A stretch of DNA of 64,000 nucleotides from an uncultured Actinomycetes bacterium (GCA_903871335.1 CAIQGE010000025.1:62001-126000), one strand, 5' to 3'; shown: positions 42,334-51,243, counted from the stretch's first letter. A program made the numbers and translations. The notes: generated from the sequence alone by a model not told the origin.

Positions 42334-42914
42334 GCGCCACGTTCGTCTTGGCGACGGCGAACGCGCACAAGACGTTGGAGATCGCGGAGATTCTCGAGCC
42401 GCTAGGTGTTGTCCTCCTTCCGCGACCACCAGAAGTACCCGACGTCGACGAAACCGGCGAGACGCTGGAAGACAATGCGTTGCTGAAAGCGCGTGCGTTG
42501 TTGGACGCGACCGGACTGGCTGCTATCGCGGACGACACCGGCCTTTTTGTCGATGCGCTGAGCGGAGCGCCAGGGGTTCATTCCGCCCGCTACGCGGGTG
42601 CTGACGCGACGGACGAAAAGAACGTGGTCAAGCTGCTGGACGCGTTGGCATCAGTACCGGACGAACAGCGCACGGCTCGTTTCCGAACCGTGGCGGCAGT
42701 CGCTCGACCCGACGGTTCCGTCACGGTCGTTGAGGGAGTACTCGAAGGGCGGATCATTCATTCCCCGCGGGGCCTCGGCGGGTTTGGGTATGACCCCATT
42801 TTTGATATTGGTGACGGTCGCACACTTTCAGAGCTGTCGGCGGATGAGAAGAATGAGATTTCTCATCGCGGACGGGCGTTTCGCGAACTCGTGAGCGTCT
42901 TGCGGAACCTCTAG
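42330..42914 (+). CDS. rdgB: Inosine/xanthosine triphosphate pyrophosphatase (RdgB/HAM1)
   Basis: The 194-residue protein has the HAM1/RdgB signature: [53 protein letters not shown], and GFGYDPIFD with [13 protein letters not shown]. It hydrolyses ITP, dITP and XTP to keep abnormal purines out of DNA and RNA. Coupled to rph by a 4-nt GTGA overlap, as in many actinobacteria. Confidence 0.95.
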   Translation: MSATFVLATANAHKTLEIAEILEPLGVVLLPRPPEVPDVDETGETLEDNALLKARALLDATGLAAIADDTGLFVDALSGAPGVHSARYAGADATDEKNVVKLLDALASVPDEQRTARFRTVAAVARPDGSVTVVEGVLEGRIIHSPRGLGGFGYDPIFDIGDGRTLSELSADEKNEISHRGRAFRELVSVLRNL

Positions 42915-42952
42915 GCGTCACGAGCGACCCGTTTGCTCCGTAGTGTGGCTAT

Positions 42953-43585
42953 GTGAGCGGCACATTTGAGATTCCCATGTTTCCGCTGTCGTCGGTGGTC
43001 TTTCCGCACCAGCGTGTGCCGCTGCACGTGTTTGAACCTCGTTATCGCCAGTTAGTCGACGACGTGCGCGCTGGTGACGGACGTTTCGGGATTTGCTTGA
43101 TTGCCAGAGGTGCCGAGTTCGGTGGTGGGGATCAGCGCGTGGACGTCGGCACGCTCGTGGAGACCGCGGCCGTCTTCCCCTTCAGTGATGGTCGTTCGAT
43201 GCTCGTGGTTGATGGACAAGAGAGGATCCATATCCTGGGCTGGCTAAGTGACGATCCCTATCCGCGAGCCGTGGTCGAAATCGTGCCCGGTGTCGCGACC
43301 CCTTCCGAGCCCGCTCTTCTCGCCGCGACGGAATCTGCGGTGCGAGCGCTGCGGAATCTTCATAGCGAGATGCACCCGGATAGTTGTGTCGATACCGAAT
43401 GCGGCTTCGCCGCCGATCCGTGTGTACGGGCGTGGCAATTGTGTGCGGTGACGCCGATGGCGACGTTGGATCAATTGCAATTGCTCCGCTTGTCGAGTGC
43501 CGACGAGAGATTGCGACAGCTCCTCGAAATCTGCTGCGAACGCTACGGAGACCTGACGCGTCAGCTCACCGTGGACAATATCTAG
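42953..43585 (+). CDS. Lon N-terminal (substrate-binding) domain protein
   Basis: The 210-residue protein is a stand-alone Lon N-domain: IPMFPLSSVVFPHQRVPLHVFEPRYRQLVDDV, FGICLIARGAEFGG, VDVGTLVETAAVFPFSDGRSMLVVDGQERIHI. It has no AAA or peptidase domain, so it is not a protease. The function of these actinobacterial proteins is unknown. GTG 42953 has no good ribosome site. It is convergent with the FKBP gene (4-nt overlap). Confidence 0.85.
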   Translation: MSGTFEIPMFPLSSVVFPHQRVPLHVFEPRYRQLVDDVRAGDGRFGICLIARGAEFGGGDQRVDVGTLVETAAVFPFSDGRSMLVVDGQERIHILGWLSDDPYPRAVVEIVPGVATPSEPALLAATESAVRALRNLHSEMHPDSCVDTECGFAADPCVRAWQLCAVTPMATLDQLQLLRLSSADERLRQLLEICCERYGDLTRQLTVDNI

Positions 43586-43956
43586 CGCGCTTCGAGAAGG
43601 TCGACGACAAAGATCAGGGTCTCACCTGGGGCAATGACGCCACCGGCGCCACGATCTCCGTACCCGAGGTGAGCGGGGATAACCAAACGTCGACGTCCCC
43701 CCACCTTCATGCCGGCGACGCCTTGGTCCCAGCCCGCGATGACGTAGCCGGCGCCGAGAGGAAACGAGAGCGGTTCGCCACGATCCCACGACGCATCGAA
43801 CTGATTCCCCGTTGACGCAGAAACACCGACGTAGTGAACGACGGCCGTCTGACCGTTTTCAATGACGGCGCCGTCGCCGACGACAATGTCATCAATGACG
43901 AGGTCGGTCGGCGCGGGTCCGAGGTGTGGTTCGACAAGTGGCTTTTCTGTGCTCAT
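43582..43956 (-). CDS. FKBP-type peptidyl-prolyl isomerase
   Basis: The 124-residue protein matches single-domain FKBPs: VVGDGAVIENGQTAVVHYVGVSASTGNQFDASWDRGEPLSFPLGAGYVIAGWDQGVAGMKVGGRRRLVIPAHLGYGDRGAGGVIAPGETLIFVVDLLE, with the Trp-59-like aromatic and tyrosine positions in place. It is cytoplasmic and helps proline isomerisation in folding. The longer open frame to 44001 reads into the helicase 3' end and is rejected; ATG 43956 is chosen. Confidence 0.92.
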   Translation of the reverse strand: MSTEKPLVEPHLGPAPTDLVIDDIVVGDGAVIENGQTAVVHYVGVSASTGNQFDASWDRGEPLSFPLGAGYVIAGWDQGVAGMKVGGRRRLVIPAHLGYGDRGAGGVIAPGETLIFVVDLLEAR

Positions 43957-43966
43957 GGCGAACACA

Positions 43967-45724
43967 CTAGAACCGACGTCGACGGTCTCCGCCACCACCA
44001 CCGCTCATGACACGAACATTGCGAGCTTCGAGACCCTTGGGCCCCTCCGCCAATTCGTAACTCACGCGCTGGCCGGCCTGGAGGGTCTTAAAGCCAGTTC
44101 CGGCGATATTGGAAAAGTGGATGAAGAGATCCTGACCCTGGGAGTCCACGGCGAAGCCGTATCCCTTGGAATCATTAAAGAAACTCACGACGGCTTCGGG
44201 ACCACGAGCACCCGTGCTCGTCGGACGCGGGTTCTTCGGGCCACGGTGTTCGTCACGGTCTCGACTCTGTGACGCGTGTGGCGCTCGATCCTGTCGATGA
44301 GGAGCGGCCGGGCGGTCGGCGAAGTTGGGGCGATCGCGACGTTCCGGACGGCTGGCGGCGTTGTCGTAACTACGGCGTTCCGTCCGATTGGCGACGACAT
44401 CACGCTCACGGCTGCTGTCACGCTCACGACTGCTGTCACGCTCACGACTGCTGTCACGGTCACGGCTGCTGTCACGGTCACGGCTGCTGTCACGCTCACG
44501 ACCAAATGAGCTTGGTGCGGTCGAACGACGGCGGTCGTTGGACTTGGGAGCCGTACGACCATCTACTCGCTCTGCGGCCGCCTCATCATCGACGGCACCG
44601 AGGCGGATCGCCACAGCGTCCTCCGGCGAATCCATATTGGCGGGAATGCCGAGCGCCTTTTGCAGACGGCGAACTTGACCCACTGTGTCTTCGCCGACGA
44701 GGGAGATGACCACGCCAGTGGCACCCGCGCGACCGGTGCGACCGGATCGGTGGAGATAGTCGGTGGCCTGAACCGGGGGATCGAAGTGAACGACGCACGG
44801 AAGAGCGTCAATATGAATTCCACGAGCGGCGACGTCCGTGGCGACGAGGACACGAATCTGTCCGTTCTTCACACTCTTGAGTGCGCGCTCACGCTGAGCC
44901 TGCGTACGGTCGCCGTGAATCGGCACCGCGGACACGCCACGATCTTCGAGCTGACGTGCCAAGCGGTCGGCGCCGTGTTTGGTGCGCGTAAAGACAATCG
45001 CACGGTCGTACTTATCGGCAATGTCCGCCGTGATCTGGGAGCGGTGATCGCGCGGAACGCGCCAGAACAAGTGGTCGACCTCACTGGGAGCTTCCGTTCC
45101 GACGACGTCATGGACGATGGCGTCGTGAGTGAATTCCTTCACCAGTGACTGGACGTCCGGCCCCATCGTGGCCGAGAACAACATGACGTGTCGACGGTCG
45201 TTGGTTTGTTCGACAATGCGACGCACCGCCGGGAGGAACCCCATATCCGCCATGCGGTCGGCTTCATCGATCACCACGGTCTCCACATTGGAGAGATCGA
45301 GTGCGCGCTGTTCCATCATGTCCTCAAGGCGTCCCGGGCATGCCACAACAATGTCAACGCCCATCGACAATGCCTTGCGCGCGACGTTGTACGACGTACC
45401 GCCGTAGATGCAGAGAACTCGTCGGCCTCGATCTTGAGTGAGTTGGGCTAACTCTTTTTGGACCTGAGCGGCCAATTCGCGGGTAGGAACCAGCACGAGG
45501 CCGGTCGGACGGCGAGGCGCAGCTTTCGGCGTCCGCGAAATCAAGGCCAAGCCAAAGGCGAGAGTCTTGCCAGAGCCCGTAGGAGCCTTGCCGACGATGT
45601 CGCGTCCGGCGAGAGCATCGGGAAGCGAGGCTTCTTGGATGGGAAAGGGTTCAAGGATGCCGCGCGCTTCAAGGCGTCGGACAAGGGCATCAGAGACACC
45701 GAGATCGGCAAAGGACATGGACAT
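43967..45724 (-). CDS. DEAD-box RNA helicase fused to a cold-shock domain
   Basis: The 585-residue protein has RecA-like domains 1-2 (~5-370) with APTGSGKT, PTRELA, VIDEADRMADMG, LFSATM, and HRSGRTGRAG. An Arg/Ser/Asp-rich linker (~390-500) holds the repeated RDSSR units. The C-terminus (~515-585) is a cold-shock domain: VVSFFNDSKGYGFAVDSQGQDLFIHFSNI (RNP1 KGYGFA, RNP2 LFIHF), and ends GGGGGDRRRRF. It probably unwinds structured RNA at low temperature. AGGAGT lies upstream; ATG 45724 and ATG 45718 are both possible (the latter has better spacing). Confidence 0.9.
   Translation of the reverse strand: MSMSFADLGVSDALVRRLEARGILEPFPIQEASLPDALAGRDIVGKAPTGSGKTLAFGLALISRTPKAAPRRPTGLVLVPTRELAAQVQKELAQLTQDRGRRVLCIYGGTSYNVARKALSMGVDIVVACPGRLEDMMEQRALDLSNVETVVIDEADRMADMGFLPAVRRIVEQTNDRRHVMLFSATMGPDVQSLVKEFTHDAIVHDVVGTEAPSEVDHLFWRVPRDHRSQITADIADKYDRAIVFTRTKHGADRLARQLEDRGVSAVPIHGDRTQAQRERALKSVKNGQIRVLVATDVAARGIHIDALPCVVHFDPPVQATDYLHRSGRTGRAGATGVVISLVGEDTVGQVRRLQKALGIPANMDSPEDAVAIRLGAVDDEAAAERVDGRTAPKSNDRRRSTAPSSFGRERDSSRDRDSSRDRDSSRERDSSRERDSSRERDVVANRTERRSYDNAASRPERRDRPNFADRPAAPHRQDRAPHASQSRDRDEHRGPKNPRPTSTGARGPEAVVSFFNDSKGYGFAVDSQGQDLFIHFSNIAGTGFKTLQAGQRVSYELAEGPKGLEARNVRVMSGGGGGDRRRRF
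44409..44498 (-). repeat. Five 18-bp tandem repeats inside the helicase gene
   Basis: Five direct copies of an 18-bp unit, with G/C and A/G variants, encode the RDSSR(D/E) units in the helicase linker. A partial copy precedes them at 44398-44408. The repeats are in frame and expandable, not a CRISPR. Confidence 0.85.
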
Positions 45725-45737
45725 GACTACTCCTAAT

Positions 45738-45758
45738 GAGTTGAAATGAGTCCAACTC
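45738..45758 (-). promoter_or_regulatory. Small inverted repeat in the helicase leader
   Basis: GAGTTG (45738-45743) and CAACTC (45753-45758) flank a 9-nt loop just upstream of the helicase ribosome site. A weak RNA hairpin here could gate translation of a cold-responsive gene. Confidence 0.25.
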
Positions 45759-45861
45759 GAAAAGTCACGTCGAATCGGTCTCCACCGCCGGATGCGGCGA
45801 ACTACAGCGAGTCAACAATAGCACACATTGTCGAACTGGTGTTCGGAGACTTCGTAAATTG

Positions 45862-45943
45862 TGCGGGCGAGAGGACTTGAACCTCCACTCTCAAAGAGAA
45901 CTGGGACCTAAACCCAGCGCGTCTGCCATTCCGCCACGCCCGC
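45862..45943 (-). tRNA. tRNA-Leu (UAG anticodon)
   Basis: The minus-strand sequence folds as a class II tRNA: 7-bp acceptor GCGGGCG/CGCCCGC, D-arm GGCGGAATGGCAGAC, anticodon loop TTTAGGT with anticodon TAG on stem CTGGG/CCCAG, a long variable arm (TCTC/GAGA) and T-loop GTTCAAGTC. The discriminator is A; CCA is not encoded. Confidence 0.93.
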
Positions 45944-46013
45944 GGACAGCAACGACGATAGTGCGCTGACGTGGATCTCGACCAGAACCTGCACGCAGAG
46001 TTAGCGTTCTCCC

Positions 46014-46919
46014 ATGACGGAATCTGATTCACACGCTCGGTCGCCCGAGGATCCGAATACGGGAACCTTCGCGTACGGCGAGCACTACTACGCGACCTAC
46101 GACACCGCGCCCTATGAACATTCGGAGTTATGGTCCGCGACGTTTGGCAACTTTGCCGAGGGAATCGTGAGTCGATTTCGGCCACAGACGGTGCTCGATG
46201 TCGGTTGCGCCAAAGGCTTCATGGTCGAAGCGCTCCGTGAGAGAGGCGTCGAAGCGTGGGGTATCGACGTGTCGAGTTACGCGATCTCCGCAGTGGCGCC
46301 TCACGTGGCCCCGTACGTTGCGGTCTCCTCAGCTACTGAATCGCTGCCCGAGAACTTTCCCCAGCACTTTGATCTCGTGGTTTCACTCGAGTGCCTCGAG
46401 CACATCGACCCGGCACAATGTCCTCGGGCCCTCGATCACTTGACGTCGTGGTCGGATGACATTCTGTTCTCGAGTTGCCCGAGTGATTTTGCCGAAGCCA
46501 GCCACGTCAACACTCGAGCGGTGGAGGATTGGGTTTCGGATTTCGCAGCTCGCGGTTTCTTGCGCAACTTTGCTATCGATACCTCGTTTGTCATGAAGTG
46601 GGCGTTCGCGGTCCGTCGTAGTGAAGACGCCACACGGCACGAAGAAATCGTTCGACGATACGAGCGGTCTTTGTGGCATGAGCGCCAAAATCATCTCGGC
46701 GCGAGAGAGGTCTTGGCTGAATTGACTGGTCAGCTCGAAGAGATCGCCGCCGAGCTGAAGGCTTATACCGACGACGATCAATCGGTCACGAGATCGGAGA
46801 ATATTGCGCTGCACGAGGAACTCGCCGCGGTCTACGCCTCGCCCCAGTGGCGTGCTGGTGGACGCCTCCTCGCCGTGCCGCGAGCCCTCCGTCGAGCAAG
46901 AAAGACGCCTTCTTCCTGA
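46014..46919 (+). CDS. SAM-dependent methyltransferase with C-terminal coiled coil
   Basis: The 301-residue protein has the class I methyltransferase motif VLDVGCAKGFMVEALRERG with WGIDVSSYAI, and FDLVVSLECLEHIDP (motif IV/post-I region). Residues ~205-270 form a probable coiled coil (HEEIVRRYERSLWHERQNH..., LTGQLEEIAAELKAY), followed by a basic tail (RALRRARK). This layout is common for methyltransferases that cap or modify glycan chains at the membrane. The ABC-2 exporter pair lies two genes downstream, which fits. Confidence 0.75.
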   Translation: MTESDSHARSPEDPNTGTFAYGEHYYATYDTAPYEHSELWSATFGNFAEGIVSRFRPQTVLDVGCAKGFMVEALRERGVEAWGIDVSSYAISAVAPHVAPYVAVSSATESLPENFPQHFDLVVSLECLEHIDPAQCPRALDHLTSWSDDILFSSCPSDFAEASHVNTRAVEDWVSDFAARGFLRNFAIDTSFVMKWAFAVRRSEDATRHEEIVRRYERSLWHERQNHLGAREVLAELTGQLEEIAAELKAYTDDDQSVTRSENIALHEELAAVYASPQWRAGGRLLAVPRALRRARKTPSS

Positions 46920-46973
46920 TCACGCCCTCGCGGGAACAAATGAATTTGCGCTCGCGCACGGTAGATTGGTCGC

Positions 46974-47564
46974 ATGACTCAACTCGCCGCCTCAGACGGA
47001 ATGCCGTCCTTTGATCTCAACCAGCGCCTCCTCAAGGAGCGCATCGTTTTCCTCGGGTCCGTCGTTGATCAGGCTTCCGCGAACCGTATTTGTGCCGAAC
47101 TCCTCCTGCTCGAAGCCGAGGATCACGAGAAAGACATCAGCCTCTATATCAATTCGCCTGGTGGATCGGTCACCGACGGCTTGGCAATTTACGACACCAT
47201 GCAGTACGTCAGTTGCGATATTCGCACGATCTGCGTGGGTATGGCCGCATCGATGGGTCAGTTTCTTCTGTGCGCGGGAACTCCGGGCAAGCGGTTCGCG
47301 CTGCCGCACAGCCGCATCTTGATGCACCAACCCTCGCAAGGTGGGATGCAGGGCCAAGCGTCGGACATTGCAATTCAGGCGGAGCAGATCATTTACATGA
47401 AGCGGATGCTCGCGGAACGAATTGCTTTCCACACCGGTCAAACGATCGAACGCATCGAAGCAGATTCAGATCGTGACCGTTGGTTCACCGCACAGGAAGC
47501 TCTGGACTACGGCTTCATTGACGCCGTCATCGACCGTTCGGCGGTGCGTTCCGGGAGCAACTGA
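46974..47564 (+). CDS. clpP: ATP-dependent Clp protease proteolytic subunit
   Basis: The 196-residue serine peptidase has all landmarks of Clp[32 protein letters not shown], catalytic Ser93 in [12 protein letters not shown], His118 in [11 protein letters not shown] and Asp168 in [11 protein letters not shown]. It forms the barrel chamber used with ClpX/ClpC. No clpX or second clpP is in the window. It is 54 nt downstream of the methyltransferase and 2 nt ahead of the ABC permease, an unusual place. Confidence 0.96.
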   Translation: MTQLAASDGMPSFDLNQRLLKERIVFLGSVVDQASANRICAELLLLEAEDHEKDISLYINSPGGSVTDGLAIYDTMQYVSCDIRTICVGMAASMGQFLLCAGTPGKRFALPHSRILMHQPSQGGMQGQASDIAIQAEQIIYMKRMLAERIAFHTGQTIERIEADSDRDRWFTAQEALDYGFIDAVIDRSAVRSGSN

Positions 47565-47566
47565 GA

Positions 47567-48508
47567 GTGACCGATTCATCGACACCGGCACGAAGGCCGG
47601 TCGAGGATCGCCCCGTTCGTGTCGTCTCTGCTCGGCCCTCGTTCGGCCTGCGATTACGAGAAATTTGGGACGCTCGTGAGCTCCTGACGTATTTCATCAT
47701 CACGGACATCAAGATCAAGTACAAGGCGTCCGCACTCGGACTCCTGTGGTCGATGTTTGCGCCAGCGGCCACTCTGGCGATTTACTGGGTTGTCTTCGGA
47801 CTCATCTTGAAGAACAACATGCCGGCTTTCGCCTTGTTCCTGTTCGCGGGACTCCTGGTGTGGAACTTCTTCTTCTCCGTGATCATTACGTCCACGAGCA
47901 TCGTTGTTGATCGGGCGGGGATTGTAAAGAAGGTCGCGTTCCCGCGTGAAATCTTGGCTCTCTCCACGGTCGGAACCTCGTTCATCTATTTTTTGATTCA
48001 AAGTGGGGTCATGGTTCTGTTCATGGTCGCGTTCTGGCGCGGACCCGACTGGAGCATGATCTGGTTGCTGCCATTTTCCATCTTGTCCCTCGCGATTTTC
48101 GCGGGAAGCTTGGGAATCTTGTTGTCGGCCATCAATGTGTACCTTCGCGACACACGGCACCTGATTGAAGTGGCCCTGCAAATGTGGTTCTTCTTGACGC
48201 CGATTATTTATTCTTTCGAGGCACAAGTCTCCAAGCGACTTCATCACGTTCGTGGTCTTAACTTGACGTGGCTCTATCTGCTGAATCCGGTGACGCCCAC
48301 GGTGATGACGTTTCAGCGGGTGATCTACGCCACTCCAGTGGTGCAATCTTTGGCCCCTGGTCATCCCACGCTGACGGTGCTGCCCACGTGGCCGATGTCG
48401 ACCTACGTGATCTTGAACTTGGGGGTGCTGGCGGCGGGCGTTGCCTTGTTTGCGCTGGCGATCTCGGTCTTTGGCCGTCTTGAAGGAAATTTCGCGGAGG
48501 AACTGTAG
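47567..48508 (+). CDS. ABC-2 type polysaccharide/teichoic-acid export permease
   Basis: The 313-residue protein is an ABC-2 membrane subunit with six helices: RELLTYFIITDIKIKYKASALGLLWSMFAPAATLAIYWVVFG, NFFFSVIITSTSIVVDRAGIVKKVAFPREILALS and FFLTPIIYSF. It matches RfbA/Wzm/TagG. With the next gene it would export an undecaprenyl-linked glycan across the membrane. GTG 47567 follows the clpP stop by 2 nt; the stop TAG shares a base with the next GTG. Confidence 0.88.
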   Translation: MTDSSTPARRPVEDRPVRVVSARPSFGLRLREIWDARELLTYFIITDIKIKYKASALGLLWSMFAPAATLAIYWVVFGLILKNNMPAFALFLFAGLLVWNFFFSVIITSTSIVVDRAGIVKKVAFPREILALSTVGTSFIYFLIQSGVMVLFMVAFWRGPDWSMIWLLPFSILSLAIFAGSLGILLSAINVYLRDTRHLIEVALQMWFFLTPIIYSFEAQVSKRLHHVRGLNLTWLYLLNPVTPTVMTFQRVIYATPVVQSLAPGHPTLTVLPTWPMSTYVILNLGVLAAGVALFALAISVFGRLEGNFAEEL

Positions 48509-49662
48509 TGACTGCTGTTGTTGAGGTCGACCAGATCTCGAAGCGTTTTCGCCTATATCACGAGCGGCACCGTTCCATCAAAGATCGCATCATTCACCCG
48601 GGTGGTGGAACCTATACGGACTTGCAAGCACTGGACGAAGTGAGTTTTGCCATCGACTCAGGTCAGACGGTCGGGATCTTGGGTCGAAATGGATCGGGTA
48701 AATCCACGTTGTTGAAGTGCATCTGCGGAGTTCTCAAACCCAATAGCGGTCAAATCCTGGTGCGCGGAACTTTGGCGGGATTGTTGGAGCTGGGTGCGGG
48801 GTTTCAGCCGGAATTGTCCGGACGCGACAACGTGTACTTATCGGGCTCCATGCTCGGATTTTCACGCAAAGACGTCGACCGTATGTTCGACACGATTGTG
48901 GACTTCAGCGAGCTCGAAGGGTTTATCGACACGCAAGTGAAGTTCTATTCGTCCGGCATGTACGTGCGACTGGCATTTGCCGTGGCGGTCAATGTCGATC
49001 CCGATGTTCTCGTCGTCGATGAAGTCTTGGCGGTGGGCGACGAACGTTTTCAGGCGAAGTGCATGGACCGGATTCGCCAGTTTCAACTCGAAGGTCGCAC
49101 GATCATGCTGGTATCGCACAACGCTGATCAGGTGCGCTCGTTGTGTGACCGTGCCATCGTCTTGGATCGCGGTCGAATGATCGCGGATGGACCTTCAGGG
49201 GATTCCGTCAGGATCTTTCGAGAAGCGCTCATGGGGGAGGGTCGCCCGAGCGAAGGTGAAGCTCCTCCCGCCGTGTCGGTCATGATCGAATCGGTGTCAA
49301 CGGCCACCGGTCGATTCAGCGCTCGCACGAATGAGCCGTTTAACTTCGAAGTCGCATTGTCCGCCACGGAACCTTTCGAGGGATATTTCGTTCTCGAACT
49401 GCACACCCATGACGGCACTCTCGTAGCCCGCACCGACCCGACGGGGTCACCCGTTTCACTCTCCGCGGGTTCCCAACGTCTCGGGGTTGGTTTGCCGGAA
49501 TTGCCGTTGCTGGACGGGGACTACGAATTGAGCGTGGGTCTCGTGAGCGCCTTTGGGCACTCGGTGGCCGCGTGGCGCGAACAGGTCGCCACGGTGGAAG
49601 TCGCCTACGACGGTCGCGCGAGCGGGCTGGTGCCGTTGGCACCGAACGTCACCATGTACTAG
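48508..49662 (+). CDS. ABC polysaccharide exporter ATPase with C-terminal domain (Wzt/TagH-like)
   Basis: The 384-residue protein has Walker A GRNGSGKST, LLELGAGFQPELSGRDNVYLSG, signature FYSSGMYVRLAFAVA and Walker B DVLVVDEVLAVGD. Residues ~250-384 are a Wzt-type C-terminal beta domain (SVMIESVSTATGRFSARTNEPFNFEVAL) that in Wzt-type exporters recognises the modified end of the glycan. The nearby methyltransferase may make that terminal mark (inference). Its GTG shares one base with the permease stop. Confidence 0.9.
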   Translation: MTAVVEVDQISKRFRLYHERHRSIKDRIIHPGGGTYTDLQALDEVSFAIDSGQTVGILGRNGSGKSTLLKCICGVLKPNSGQILVRGTLAGLLELGAGFQPELSGRDNVYLSGSMLGFSRKDVDRMFDTIVDFSELEGFIDTQVKFYSSGMYVRLAFAVAVNVDPDVLVVDEVLAVGDERFQAKCMDRIRQFQLEGRTIMLVSHNADQVRSLCDRAIVLDRGRMIADGPSGDSVRIFREALMGEGRPSEGEAPPAVSVMIESVSTATGRFSARTNEPFNFEVALSATEPFEGYFVLELHTHDGTLVARTDPTGSPVSLSAGSQRLGVGLPELPLLDGDYELSVGLVSAFGHSVAAWREQVATVEVAYDGRASGLVPLAPNVTMY

Positions 49663-50336
49663 AGCGCGGGGTCAGTCGTAAGTCGCGGGTAGGCGCGAAG
49701 CGCCCCGAATCGTCCTAATTTTCCAACGTCGTACGGGTGGGCAGCACCCGCCAGCAATCGGCGGTCTCCCCTCGAATTTCCGTACGCGTAGACCTCGGTA
49801 TCAGCGGAAACGTCATTGTCCGCCATCCATTCGTGAAGGCGGCGCAATTTTTCTTCGCCACGGCAGTTGTGACCAAGGTAGCCACCCGTCAAGCGTCCGA
49901 GTGGATCAACGGCGAGGCGCGTTCCGACGAAGCCGTGGGCGCCGAGCGCGTGGGCGATCTCTCCGACGTAGATTTCGGGCGACGCCGACACTAAAACCAC
50001 CGTGTGTCCATGGTCAAGATGCCATCGCAGTCGTGCCAGCGTCACCGCTCGACCCCGGCGCTCAAGGTGCGCTGCGGCAAATACTCGTGACTGCGCCTGG
50101 ACTTCCGACAAGCTCCGTCCGGATAGAACACCAGTAAAAAGGGATTCCTTGGCCTCGTCGGCCGCGGTACCGCTCCGTAACACCCCCCAGGCTAAAGGGA
50201 AGGTTCGCACGAGTGCGGCCCGATAGGCGACAGCGTTTCCTCCAACCGCGCGCAGCCACCGAAAGACGCTGCCGCCCTCGGTCAAAGTGCCGTCAAGGTC
50301 GAAGGCGGCGATAACGCGAGAAGAAGGAGTTGACAT
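49659..50336 (-). CDS. HAD-IB family phosphatase (SerB-like)
   Basis: The 225-residue protein has motif I AAFDLDGTLTEGGSVFRWL, motif II VVLVSASPEIYVG and motif IV VYAYGNSRGDRRLLAGAAHPYDV, typical of the HAD-IB phosphoserine phosphatase-like group, many of which act on lipid-linked phosphates. ATG 50336 follows no obvious site. It is convergent (4-nt overlap) with the ABC ATPase. Confidence 0.8.
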   Translation of the reverse strand: MSTPSSRVIAAFDLDGTLTEGGSVFRWLRAVGGNAVAYRAALVRTFPLAWGVLRSGTAADEAKESLFTGVLSGRSLSEVQAQSRVFAAAHLERRGRAVTLARLRWHLDHGHTVVLVSASPEIYVGEIAHALGAHGFVGTRLAVDPLGRLTGGYLGHNCRGEEKLRRLHEWMADNDVSADTEVYAYGNSRGDRRLLAGAAHPYDVGKLGRFGALRAYPRLTTDPAL

Positions 50337-50372
50337 GGTGATTTAGTCTCGCACGTCGCGTTTCTGTTCCCG

Positions 50373-50405
50373 TGACAAATCTTGACAAATTCAGTCAGGA
50401 TTTGT
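50373..50405 (+). promoter_or_regulatory. Direct and inverted repeats upstream of the peroxiredoxin
   Basis: TGACAAAT occurs twice at 10-bp spacing (50373-50380, 50383-50390), and ACAAATC (50375-50381) is mirrored by GATTTGT (50399-50405). A candidate TAAGAT -10 is at 50426-50431. The layout suggests a redox-responsive operator. Confidence 0.4.
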
Positions 50406-50484
50406 GCAAATTACGTACTTCCTCCTAAGATAATGACGACGTTCGCCCCACCAAGGTGCGAATTTCACTCGAAAAGGAGACACC

Positions 50485-51120
50485 ATGGCGATTCGCCTCG
50501 GAGATGTGGCGCCGGACTTCTCGGCGGAGACCACGGAAGGCAAGATCAACTTTCACGAATGGCTCGGCGACAGCTGGGGCATTCTGTTTTCACACCCCAA
50601 AGACTTCACGCCGGTGTGCACGACGGAATTGGGTGCGTTCGCGAAGCGCAAGGCGGAGTTCGATGCTCGCAACACCAAGATCATTGGTCTTTCGGTGGAC
50701 TCGGTGGACTCGCATGACCAGTGGAAGGGCGACATCGCCGAGACGCAGGGCACCGCTTTGAACTTTCCGCTCATCGGCGACGAGAATCGCGAAGTCGCGG
50801 GTTTGTACGACATGATCCACCCGGCGGCCAACGACACGTTGACCGTGCGCAGCGTGTTCGTCATTGGGCCGGACAAGAAGGTCAAGTTGACCCTCACGTA
50901 CCCGGCGTCGACCGGACGCAACATCGACGAGATCCTTCGTGTGCTGGACTCGTTGCAGTTGACCGCGAACTACCAGGTCGCGACGCCCGTGAACTGGACC
51001 GACGGCAATGACGTGATCATTGTGCCGGCCGTGTCGGACGAAGACGCGGAGAAGAAGTTCCCGAAGGGTTTCAAGGCTCTGAAGCCGTACCTTCGCGTGA
51101 CTCCGCAGCCCAACAAGTAA
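50485..51120 (+). CDS. 1-Cys peroxiredoxin (Prx6-type, AhpC/TSA family)
   Basis: The 211-residue protein has the peroxidatic Cys45 in HPKDFTPVCTTELG, the Prx6-like spacing FSHPKDFTPVCTTELGAFAKR, and the long C-terminal domain (NYQVATPVNWTDGNDVIIVPAVSDEDAEKKFPKGF) of 1-Cys peroxiredoxins. It reduces peroxides and is recharged by small thiols (mycothiol plausible). ATG 50485 follows AAAAGGAG. A 19-bp hairpin terminator follows the stop. Confidence 0.95.
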   Translation: MAIRLGDVAPDFSAETTEGKINFHEWLGDSWGILFSHPKDFTPVCTTELGAFAKRKAEFDARNTKIIGLSVDSVDSHDQWKGDIAETQGTALNFPLIGDENREVAGLYDMIHPAANDTLTVRSVFVIGPDKKVKLTLTYPASTGRNIDEILRVLDSLQLTANYQVATPVNWTDGNDVIIVPAVSDEDAEKKFPKGFKALKPYLRVTPQPNK

Positions 51121-51129
51121 ATCTCTGTT

Positions 51130-51177
51130 CACAGCACACGGCGGGCCGTCCTTCGGGGCGGCCCGCCGTGTGCTGTG
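51130..51177 (+). terminator. 19-bp hairpin terminator
   Basis: A perfect 19-bp GC-rich stem (51130-51148 with 51159-51177) and 10-nt loop lies 10 nt after the peroxiredoxin stop. It has no T-run. Confidence 0.85.
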
Positions 51178-51243
51178 TCGACCAAGATCCGTCGCACGGA
51201 GGCGTCCAACCGGTAGCGTCGCTGCGGAACATTGGGGGGAATC

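Noticed and set aside
44398-44498. Tandem repeats resembling a short CRISPR array
   Set aside because: The units abut without spacers and encode the RDSSR linker of the helicase in frame.
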